DNA of 12,967 nucleotides from an uncultured Odoribacter sp. (GTDB lineage: Bacteria > Bacteroidota > Bacteroidia > Bacteroidales > Marinifilaceae): contig URJC01000039.1 of the NCBI GenBank assembly GCA_900548135.1, positions 1-12,967 of the forward strand, written 5' to 3'. Positions 7,435-12,967 of this stretch are shown piece by piece (within the stretch, counting starts at the first letter, position 1; each line of letters starts with the position of its first letter). The notes beneath the pieces are model-generated. The model worked only from the letters and a program-made list of their open reading frames with translations. It was not told the origin of the DNA and did not search any database. Both the position numbers and the translations under genes were made by a program.

Positions 7435-8127
7435 ATGAAAACATTCGGAAAATTGAAATTACTTGCACTTTCGGTATTGCTGGTGTTAGGTATGAGTTCA
7501 TGCCTGAAAACTGATGATTCGTTGAATCTTTATTTGCAATATCCTTATATTCTTCAGAATAGTTATGGAGAATATGTTCCTCAGATGAGAATAACCGGTT
7601 CGGAGCCTTTACATTCGGCTTCTTTGAATTTAGGAGAGAGTACTTTTAAGTTTACAAAATTGAACGATTATGTGTGGGAAATCCCGGCTGATAACATTTT
7701 CTCTCAATTAGACACTATTGCAGCAGGAAATTATCTGTTAACTGCAACGGGTACCAGCGGTAAGACCAATTCATTGACATTGGGTATTTTTGCTTCTGGC
7801 AAAAAAATTGGGGATATCGGTTTAAAGCAAATGAACTATCTGGCTGCCGGAAATGAGGTGAGTATTGAATTGACAGATTCTGTGAAAAATGCAGATTCAT
7901 ATTGTCTGATGATGAAGACTTATGTAGAAAATGTAGGGTATACCATGTGGATACCATATAACAATTTTTCCTTATCCGGGAAAACTGCCACAATGAGTAA
8001 TGTTGTTTTGGAAAAAGGTATTAAGTATCGGTTTGCACTCGGGGCCAGAAATGGTTCTGTCATCCGTATTGATGATGAATATCTCAATGTAACAGGAGGT
8101 GAAAGTACCAGTTTAAATGATGAATAA
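7435..8127 (+). CDS. Putative surface lipoprotein of unknown function
   Basis: I do not recognise a family. The protein has 230 residues from the ATG at 7435. Its lipoprotein signal peptide is MKTFGKLK, a hydrophobic core LLALSVLLVLGM, then SSC, with the lipidated cysteine at residue 23. The residues after the cysteine (LKTDDS) are Lys/Asp-rich, like the signal that sends Bacteroidota lipoproteins to the cell surface, so surface display is inferred. The rest looks beta-rich, perhaps two immunoglobulin-like halves: about 40-120, with GNYLLTATGTSGKTNSLTLGIF, and 125-225, with KYRFALGARNG. An in-frame ATG at 7408 has a purine-rich AGGGAAAAAAG before it. It would place nine extra residues ahead of the signal peptide, so I prefer 7435. 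The gene is divergent from dcuB and followed by its own terminator, so it is probably monocistronic. Confidence 0.75.
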   Translation: MKTFGKLKLLALSVLLVLGMSSCLKTDDSLNLYLQYPYILQNSYGEYVPQMRITGSEPLHSASLNLGESTFKFTKLNDYVWEIPADNIFSQLDTIAAGNYLLTATGTSGKTNSLTLGIFASGKKIGDIGLKQMNYLAAGNEVSIELTDSVKNADSYCLMMKTYVENVGYTMWIPYNNFSLSGKTATMSNVVLEKGIKYRFALGARNGSVIRIDDEYLNVTGGESTSLNDE

Positions 8128-8146
8128 CTACTGGAGTTAAGATTGT

Positions 8147-8177
8147 AAAAGCTTGCCCAAAACGGCAGGCTTTTTTT
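8147..8177 (+). terminator. Rho-independent terminator after the lipoprotein gene
   Basis: The stem AAAAGCTTGCC (8147-8157) pairs with GGCAGGCTTTT (8164-8174) with one G-T wobble. The loop is six bases (CAAAAC) and the stem runs into a seven-base T-tract (8171-8177). This is a classic terminator 19 bases after the stop codon. Confidence 0.88.
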
Positions 8178-8292
8178 ATGTCCGGTATCATGGGGCAAAT
8201 AACATGCAGGTATCCGGATGGTATTGAGTGCTTGCCTGTTTGGTTAGACATTACCGAAACTAAATACGGTGGGAAATCATGATATAAAAAAT

Positions 8293-8322
8293 ATCCTCCT
8301 AAAGTACCAGCTTTAGGAGGAT
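8293..8322 (-). terminator. Terminator of the pta-ackA operon
   Basis: A 12-bp perfect inverted repeat, ATCCTCCTAAAG (8293-8304) and CTTTAGGAGGAT (8311-8322), with a six-base loop. Read on the minus strand the stem is followed by ATTTTTTAT, a U-tract. It lies 34 bases beyond the ackA stop codon, so it ends that operon. The bases between it and the lipoprotein terminator (8178-8292) show no gene or clear signal. Confidence 0.85.
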
Positions 8323-8356
8323 TCTGTTGGAATAAAATTTTCTCTGGGGAAGAAAA

Positions 8357-9556
8357 TTAATGCGATAAACGTACTGTATCCAGTGCAATCACTAATTCTT
8401 CGTCTGTTGTAATTGCCATAACAGTTGTCTTAGAATTTGGGGTACTGAGAACAGCATCCTGACCTTTGGCTGCCAGATTTGCTTTTTTGTCTATTTCAAT
8501 ACCCAGATATTCCATATCTGTACATATCGCTTCACGGACAGGCTGATCGTTTTCACCTATACCTCCGGTGAACAGGACTAAATCTACTCCGTTTAATGCA
8601 GCTGCATAAGCACCAATATATTTTTTTACATTATATACAAATACATCCAGGGCTAATTGTGCTCTTTCGTTACCAGTTTCTGCAGCAGCAGTCAATTCAC
8701 GGAAATCTGAAGAAACACCAGAGATACCCTGCACTCCGGACTGTTTATTTACCAAAGTATTGGATTGATCAATATTCAGGTTTTCTTTTTGTGCAATATA
8801 TAACAAAGCCCCGAGATCAAGATCACCGGCACGGGTACCCATAACCAAACCTGCGACAGGGGTAAATCCCATGGAAGTATCTATAGATTTTCCTTCTTTT
8901 ATAGCTGTAATAGAAGCTCCGTTTCCTAAATGACAAGTAATGATCTTTTTCTCTCTGATATTCCAACCTAATATATCACATGCTTTTTCTGCAACAAACT
9001 TATGGGAAGTTCCGTGGAAACCATATCTTCTGACTCCATATTTTTCGTAGTAGTCATATGGTATACCATAGATAAATGCCTTTTTAGGCAGTGTTTGATG
9101 GAAAGAAGTGTCAAAGACAGCGATTTGAGGTACAGCAGGAAGTAATTTTTCCATCGTTTCAATCCCTTTTAGATTGGCCGGATTGTGTAAGGGCGCAATC
9201 TCACCTAAAGCTTTGATTTTTACTTTTGCTTCTTCGTCAACTTTTACACTTTCTGAAAAATATTCTCCACCATGAGCAACACGGTGACCAACAGCATTGA
9301 TCTCATTCAGGGAAGTCAATACTCCATGTCTGGGATCAACCAGAGCCTTTAGGATTAAATCCATTCCTACACTATGGTCGGAGATAGGTTGTTCAACAAC
9401 TACTTTGTCTTTACCTGTTGGCTTGTATGTAAAACTACCGTAAGTAAGCCCGATTTTTTCAACAATACCTTTTGCTAACAAAACTGGTTCTTTATCCATA
9501 TTCAGTAATTGGTATTTTATGGACGAACTTCCGCAGTTTAATACTAAAACATTCAT
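8357..9556 (-). CDS. ackA: Acetate kinase
   Basis: Transfers the phosphate of acetyl phosphate to ADP, giving acetate and ATP: the substrate-level phosphorylation step of acetate fermentation in the cytoplasm. The 399-residue length is typical. Family landmarks, using the Methanosarcina enzyme as reference, are Asn7 in LVLNCGSSSIKY, Arg92 in GHRVAHGGE, Asp149 in VFDTSFH, His181 in YGFHGTSH, Arg242 in MGTRAGDLD, and the adenine-side GGIGEND (about 331-337). Glu386 or Glu387 in TTDEELVIA fits the metal-binding glutamate. It follows pta with a 76-base gap that holds a hairpin. The pta-ackA pair is a standard operon. Nothing about the gene is unusual. Confidence 0.97.
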   Translation of the reverse strand: MNVLVLNCGSSSIKYQLLNMDKEPVLLAKGIVEKIGLTYGSFTYKPTGKDKVVVEQPISDHSVGMDLILKALVDPRHGVLTSLNEINAVGHRVAHGGEYFSESVKVDEEAKVKIKALGEIAPLHNPANLKGIETMEKLLPAVPQIAVFDTSFHQTLPKKAFIYGIPYDYYEKYGVRRYGFHGTSHKFVAEKACDILGWNIREKKIITCHLGNGASITAIKEGKSIDTSMGFTPVAGLVMGTRAGDLDLGALLYIAQKENLNIDQSNTLVNKQSGVQGISGVSSDFRELTAAAETGNERAQLALDVFVYNVKKYIGAYAAALNGVDLVLFTGGIGENDQPVREAICTDMEYLGIEIDKKANLAAKGQDAVLSTPNSKTTVMAITTDEELVIALDTVRLSH

Positions 9557-9570
9557 GTCATTTGTTGTTA

Positions 9571-9601
9571 TTACAGTTATATCAGTGGGGTATAACTGTG
9601 A
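9571..9601 (-). other. Hairpin in the pta-ackA intercistronic gap
   Basis: ACAGTTATA (9573-9581) pairs perfectly with TATAACTGT (9591-9599) around a nine-base loop. One wobble and one A-T pair extend it to 9571 and 9601. On the transcribed minus strand it ends 14 bases before the ackA start codon and has no U-tract after it, so it is not a terminator there. It could affect mRNA processing or ackA translation. Confidence 0.4.
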
Positions 9602-9632
9602 AGTTTGTATTTTTATTTTTGTTCTGTCAGAT

Positions 9633-10637
9633 TTAATTAATGCCTGCAGCCTGGTTGACAGTAATAGCTACCAAATTAACAATGTCACTTATAGAACAAC
9701 CTCTGGACAAATCATTGATAGGAGCAGCCATGCCTTGCAGAACCGGGCCGACAGCTTCGATGCCCGCAATGCGTTGTACCAGCTTATAGCTGATGTTACC
9801 GACTTCAAGGCTTGGGAATATCAGCACATTGGCTTTACCGGCAACCGGACTACCCGGAGCTTTACTGGCACCTACAGAAGGTACAAGTGCTGCATCTGCC
9901 TGCATTTCTCCATCAATCATGACATCAGGAGCCATTTGTTTTGCTAATTCAGTTGCTTTCACAACTTTGTCTACCAGTTCATTTTTAGCAGATCCTTTTG
10001 TAGAAAAACTTAACATCGCCACACGCGGTTCGATTTTAGCAATAGCCCGTGCTGTTGCTGCCGTTGAAACAGCTATCTGAGCCAGTTCTTCTGCTGTTGG
10101 ATTGGGAAGTACTGCACAGTCCGCACATACAAGTAAACCGTTTTCCCCGTATTCGGGTTTATTGGTTAAAAGCAAGAAAGCTCCTGATACAACAGAAATT
10201 CCCGGTAAAGTTTTTACAATCTGTAAAGCAGGACGTAAAACATCGCCAGTTGCATTTTTTGCTCCTGCAACTTCTCCGTCTGCATCCCCACTTTTAATCA
10301 TTAAAGTTGCAAGATATAAAGGATCAGTTACTAATTTTAATGCCTGTTCTTTAGTCATACCTTTACTTTTACGCAATTCTACCAACAGATCTGCATATTG
10401 TTCTTTTTTAGCGTGGGTTTGTGGGTCAATAATACTGGCCTTGTCAATATTTTTCAATTGGTATTTTTCTGCCAAAGCTTTGATCTCTGAGGGATTACCA
10501 ATCAGGATAATCTTAGCTATACCTTCACCGATAATCTGGTTGGCAGCCTGAATGGTACGTTCTTCTGTTCCTTCCGGAAGTACAATTGTTTTGTTTTGTT
10601 TCTTTGCGTTTTCTTTGATTTGATCTAAGAGTTCCAT
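9633..10637 (-). CDS. pta: Phosphate acetyltransferase (phosphotransacetylase)
   Basis: Converts acetyl-CoA and phosphate to acetyl phosphate and CoA, feeding acetate kinase. At 334 residues this is the short, single-domain form without the N-terminal regulatory DRTGG part of enterobacterial Pta. Visible landmarks are IVLPEGTEERTIQAA (18-32), the GDADGEVAGAKNATGDVLRPALQIV block (116-140), AMLSFSTKGSAKN (207-219), DGEMQADAALVPSVGASKAPGSPVAGKANVLIFPSLEVGN (about 240-279) and NDLSRGCSISDIV (308-320). Ser311, Arg312 and Asp318 correspond to the catalytic and CoA-site residues Ser309, Arg310 and Asp316 of the Methanosarcina enzyme. It is the first gene of the pta-ackA operon. A -7-like element lies about 43 bases before its ATG. 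Confidence 0.96.
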   Translation of the reverse strand: MELLDQIKENAKKQNKTIVLPEGTEERTIQAANQIIGEGIAKIILIGNPSEIKALAEKYQLKNIDKASIIDPQTHAKKEQYADLLVELRKSKGMTKEQALKLVTDPLYLATLMIKSGDADGEVAGAKNATGDVLRPALQIVKTLPGISVVSGAFLLLTNKPEYGENGLLVCADCAVLPNPTAEELAQIAVSTAATARAIAKIEPRVAMLSFSTKGSAKNELVDKVVKATELAKQMAPDVMIDGEMQADAALVPSVGASKAPGSPVAGKANVLIFPSLEVGNISYKLVQRIAGIEAVGPVLQGMAAPINDLSRGCSISDIVNLVAITVNQAAGIN

Positions 10638-10679
10638 TGTATTTTAATTTTTTAATCGGGTATTTTTCTTATAATTCTG

Positions 10680-10687
10680 CAAAAGTA
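10680..10687 (-). promoter_or_regulatory. Likely -7 promoter element of pta-ackA
   Basis: On the minus strand this reads TACTTTTG, an exact TAnnTTTG, continuing as TACTTTTGCA. It lies 43 bases before the pta ATG, giving a leader of roughly 35 bases. A TTTG at the expected -33 spacing is not seen; the upstream part is only T-rich. Confidence 0.45.
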
Positions 10688-10708
10688 AAAATAAAATACC
10701 TAAAAAGA

Positions 10709-10740
10709 AAAAGAGTCGTACCAAAAGGGCCAACTCTTTT
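10709..10740 (-). other. Weak terminator-like hairpin upstream of pta
   Basis: AAAAGAGT (10709-10716) pairs with ACTCTTTT (10733-10740) around a 16-base loop. On the minus strand a T-rich run (TTTTTCTTTTTA in part) follows. It resembles a weak terminator or the end of a short leader transcript, but it lies upstream of the proposed pta promoter. With an AT-rich 8-bp stem it could be chance. Confidence 0.25.
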
Positions 10741-10768
10741 AAAAGTATTTTAATTGAAATTATATTCG

Positions 10769-10784
10769 CTATCTTATAAGATAG
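10769..10784. promoter_or_regulatory. 16-bp perfect palindrome, candidate operator
   Basis: CTATCTTATAAGATAG is identical to its own reverse complement with no spacer. Gap-free dyads of this size are typical of sites for dimeric repressors. It lies about 130 bases upstream of pta and about 370 bases before the efflux adaptor start. No regulator gene is in view, so the partner is unknown. It has no T-tract and no loop, so it is not a terminator. Confidence 0.4.
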
Positions 10785-10966
10785 TAACACAGGTATTTGC
10801 ATTCTCTATATCCGAACAGAGACATTTTAGTACATTTATTGAAATCACACTTTTATAAACACATACAAATCTAAGTAAAATACTTTAAACCCGGGACGTT
10901 ATAACTGATTTTTCTAAAAAAAACAAAAATTCGGAATGTAATTCAATTTTTTCTATTTTAAATGCA

Positions 10967-10974
10967 TACGTTTG
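10967..10974 (+). promoter_or_regulatory. Possible distal -7 element for the efflux operon
   Basis: TACGTTTG fits TAnnTTTG exactly. It would give a leader of about 170 bases. No good -33 match is present. It overlaps a short CGTTT-G-AAACG dyad at 10969-10979. It is less likely than the element at 11064. Confidence 0.25.
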
Positions 10975-11063
10975 AAACGAACAAGCTAAAGAAATTTAAA
11001 TATATTTATCATTTTAAAAGACAAATTTTGATAAATAATCAAAAAGAGCAATAGTATTGAAAC

Positions 11064-11071
11064 TACTTTTG
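11064..11071 (+). promoter_or_regulatory. Likely -7 promoter element of the efflux operon
   Basis: TACTTTTG fits TAnnTTTG exactly and continues as TACTTTTGCA, the same ten bases as the proposed pta element. It lies 80 bases before the ATG at 11151. A correctly spaced -33 TTTG is not seen. Confidence 0.4.
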
Positions 11072-11150
11072 CATGAATTTTGTTTAACTCCAATCGTCTG
11101 AATAAGAATTTGATTTCTACCGTTTGAAAATTAATTTAGATATTTTATAT

Positions 11151-12332
11151 ATGAAAATTCAAAAATTTATGATGATTCGATCTCAAAGATTATTTTTAGT
11201 TGGTTTGAGTATATGTCTGTTTGCCTGCAGTGGTAAACAACAGAGCGGACAATTGGCTGTACCGGATTATGCGGTAATAGCCTTGCAACCTCAGACTGTA
11301 GAGTTGACTTCAACTTATCCGGCAACATTTAAAGGACGTCAGGATGTGGAAATTCGTCCCAATGTAAGTGGGTTTATTACTAAACTGTGTGTTGATGAAG
11401 GTGCGACGGTGAAAAAAGGACAGACATTATTTGTAATTGATCCTGTTCAGTATGAAGAAGCAGTAAATGTGGCCCGTGCAGCAGTTGAAGTAGCAAAGGC
11501 GAATGTCGCTACGGCAAAATTGACGACTGATAATAAAAGGGAGTTGGAACGCAAGAATATTATTAGTAAATATGATTTGCAAATGGCTGAAAATACGTTG
11601 GCTTCCAATGAAGCTGCTTTGGCTCAGGCAAAAGCACAATTGGTGAATGCAGAAAAAAACCTTTCTTATACTAACGTAATTAGCCCCGTGAATGGCGTGA
11701 TGGGCAAAGTTCCTTTCAGAGTCGGGGCATTGGTCGGACCCAGTACGGCAACACCTTTGACAACTGTATCTGATATTTCTGAAATGTATGCTTACTTTTC
11801 AATGACAGAAAAACAATTACTTGATTTGATCCGTCAGGATAGTTCTTCTGCAAATATTTTGAAGCGAATGCCGGAAGTTAGTCTGACAACTGCTGATGGC
11901 AAACTCTACGGAGAAAAAGGGAAAATTGAAACGATTAGTGAAGTGATTGATCAGACCACAGGAACAGTCAGTGTCAGGGCGACTTTTAATAATCCCCGTC
12001 GTTTACTGAGGAGTGGAGGTACCGGATCCGTTATCCTTCCCTCTAAGTTGACGGATGCCTTAGTGGTTCCTCAAAAAGCTACTTATGAATTACAAGATAA
12101 ACGTTTTGTATTTGTAGTTGGAGAAGAAGGAAAAGTAAAAAATACGGAGGTTGAAGTATTTAAACTGGATGACGGTAAAAATTTTGTGGTGACTTCCGGT
12201 TTACAACCAGGTGATAAAATTGTGGTTGAAGGAGTGGGTACTTTAAGGGATGGGACCCAGATAAATCCGGTTACTCCTGAAGCTGCTGCTGCAAAATTGA
12301 AAGCTGCTACCCAACCAGTTGCCAACAAATAA
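11151..12332 (+). CDS. RND efflux pump periplasmic adaptor (membrane fusion) lipoprotein, AcrA/MexA-like
   Basis: Bridges an inner-membrane RND pump and an outer-membrane channel for drug or other solute export. From the ATG at 11151 the protein has 393 residues. Its lipoprotein signal ends in LFAC, with the lipidated cysteine at residue 26. Domains in order: first half of the lipoyl-like domain (about 63-95, VEIRPNVSGFITKLCVDEGATVKKGQTLFVIDP in part); an alpha-helical hairpin (about 100-172), rich in Ala, Lys and Glu; the second lipoyl half (about 173-200, YTNVISPVNGVMGKV); a beta-barrel (about 205-290); and a membrane-proximal domain (about 290-370) ending GLQPGDKIVVEGVGTLRDG. A TTG at 11124 is in frame but unlikely. 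ATGs at 11169 and 11172 are real alternatives that would give a tighter signal peptide. The AcrB-type gene starts 21 bases downstream. Confidence 0.93.
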   Translation: MKIQKFMMIRSQRLFLVGLSICLFACSGKQQSGQLAVPDYAVIALQPQTVELTSTYPATFKGRQDVEIRPNVSGFITKLCVDEGATVKKGQTLFVIDPVQYEEAVNVARAAVEVAKANVATAKLTTDNKRELERKNIISKYDLQMAENTLASNEAALAQAKAQLVNAEKNLSYTNVISPVNGVMGKVPFRVGALVGPSTATPLTTVSDISEMYAYFSMTEKQLLDLIRQDSSSANILKRMPEVSLTTADGKLYGEKGKIETISEVIDQTTGTVSVRATFNNPRRLLRSGGTGSVILPSKLTDALVVPQKATYELQDKRFVFVVGEEGKVKNTEVEVFKLDDGKNFVVTSGLQPGDKIVVEGVGTLRDGTQINPVTPEAAAAKLKAATQPVANK

Positions 12333-12353
12333 GCTGATTTAAACGGTAAGAAA

Positions 12354-12967
12354 ATGAAATTAGACAAATTTATAAATCGCCCGGTTCTTTCAACGGTTAT
12401 TTCTATCGTTATTGTTATATTGGGAATTTTGGGATTGGTGTCTTTGCCAGTATCACAGTATCCGGACATTGCACCTCCAACGATACGTGTTTCAACTACT
12501 TATACGGGAGCTAATGCTCAGACTATCTTGAATAGCGTGATTGCCCCTCTGGAAGAACAAATCAATGGAGTTGAGGACATGATGTATATGAACTCTACGG
12601 CTACCAATACTGGCGAAGCTACAATTGAGGTGTATTTTAAACAGGGAACAAATCCTGATATGGCAGCAGTAAATGTGCAGAACCGGGTTGCTAAGGCTCA
12701 GGGATTCCTGCCCTCAGAGGTTACCCAGGTTGGGGTAATCACCCAAAAAAGACAGTCTAGTATGTTGCTCGGATTTTCATTCTATAGTTCCGATGATAAG
12801 TATGACAATGAGTTTTTGGAAAATTATATGAACATCAACATTATCCCTGAAATAAAACGTATTCAGGGGGTGGGGGATGCCATGGTGATGGGAACAGATT
12901 ATTCAATGCGGATATGGCTGAAACCGGATGTGATGGCTCAATATAAATTAATGCCTTCTGATGTGAC
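12354..12967 (+). CDS. RND efflux pump inner-membrane permease, AcrB/MexB (HAE-1) type, N-terminal part
   Basis: Proton-driven inner-membrane pump that takes substrates from the periplasm or membrane. The first 204 codons are present and the frame is open to the window edge; full family members have about 1,030-1,050 residues. The N-terminus, MKLDKFINRPVLSTVISIVI in part, is the cytoplasmic helix leading into TM1 (about 10-30). LPVSQYPDIAPPTIRVSTTYTGANAQT in part, then APLEEQINGVEDMMYMNSTA in part, mark the PN1 porter subdomain. DMAAVNVQNRVAKAQGFLP (about 102-120) and RIQGVGDAMVMG follow. These match the hydrophobe/amphiphile exporters rather than the heavy-metal (CusA) type. It begins 21 bases after the adaptor gene, in the same operon. 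An outer-membrane factor gene would be expected next, outside the window. Confidence 0.94.
   Translation, partial: MKLDKFINRPVLSTVISIVIVILGILGLVSLPVSQYPDIAPPTIRVSTTYTGANAQTILNSVIAPLEEQINGVEDMMYMNSTATNTGEATIEVYFKQGTNPDMAAVNVQNRVAKAQGFLPSEVTQVGVITQKRQSSMLLGFSFYSSDDKYDNEFLENYMNINIIPEIKRIQGVGDAMVMGTDYSMRIWLKPDVMAQYKLMPSDV

Larger units (their letters stand above)
10638..11150. other. AT-rich divergent intergenic region between pta and the efflux operon
   Basis: About 510 bases without a supported gene. It holds the likely pta promoter at its left end, a weak hairpin (10709-10740), a perfect 16-bp palindrome (10769-10784) and two -7-type elements facing the efflux genes (10967-10974 and 11064-11071). 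The 9-mer CGTTTGAAA occurs at 10969-10977 and again at 11121-11129. A 30-codon Lys-rich frame (10962-11054) is open but has no support. No tRNA or known RNA fold was recognised. Confidence 0.6.

Noticed and set aside
9519..9947. A 142-codon plus-strand frame opposite ackA and pta
   Set aside because: It is antisense to two certain genes and their gap, with no domain or ribosome site.
10962..11054. A 30-codon Lys-rich open frame upstream of the efflux operon
   Set aside because: It lies in AT-rich intergenic DNA, overlaps a promoter-like element, lacks a ribosome site and resembles nothing known. Frames of this length are expected by chance.

Overview
The window reads as chromosomal DNA from an anaerobic, gut-type member of the Bacteroidales (phylum Bacteroidota). 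Support comes from the sequence: it is AT-rich, start codons lack strong Shine-Dalgarno sites, and several intergenic regions carry Bacteroidota-type -7 promoter elements (TAnnTTTG). It also holds a DUF4923 protein, a lipoprotein with an acidic tail after its lipobox cysteine, and a C-terminus of glucose-6-phosphate isomerase of the Bacteroides type. The genus cannot be fixed by reading alone. No tRNA, rRNA, CRISPR array, insertion sequence or phage gene is visible.

Layout. Bases 1-348 hold the 3' end of pgi (+), closed by a strong hairpin. A fucO-type iron alcohol dehydrogenase follows (472-1626, +), with its own terminator. Next come a small secreted DUF4923 protein (1720-2325, +) and a phosphofructokinase whose active-site residues are of the pyrophosphate-using type (2363-3577, +). 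That gene converges on a minus-strand operon and shares a long bidirectional terminator with it. The operon, in transcription order, is dcuB (7267-5954), ansB (5920-4859) and an OprO/OprP-type porin (4813-3632). A lipoprotein of unknown function (7435-8127, +) is divergent from dcuB. Then come ackA (9556-8357, -) and pta (10637-9633, -), transcribed pta then ackA. About 510 bases of AT-rich DNA separate pta from the start of an RND efflux operon (+): a membrane fusion lipoprotein (11151-12332) and the start of an AcrB-type pump that runs off the window.

How the genes fit together. Most of the window is anaerobic central metabolism. Pgi and PPi-PFK belong to the upper part of glycolysis. Pta-AckA turns acetyl-CoA into acetate and ATP. 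FucO can dispose of reducing power as 1,2-propanediol. The minus-strand operon looks like an asparagine-to-fumarate-respiration module: an outer-membrane porin, a periplasmic asparaginase that makes aspartate, and an aspartate/fumarate-succinate exchanger. The enzyme families are recognised with confidence. Use of the last three as one pathway is inference from gene order. I found no convincing sign of a wholly new system. The best leads are that operon, a 16-bp perfect palindrome in the pta/efflux intergenic region, and the uncharacterised lipoprotein.
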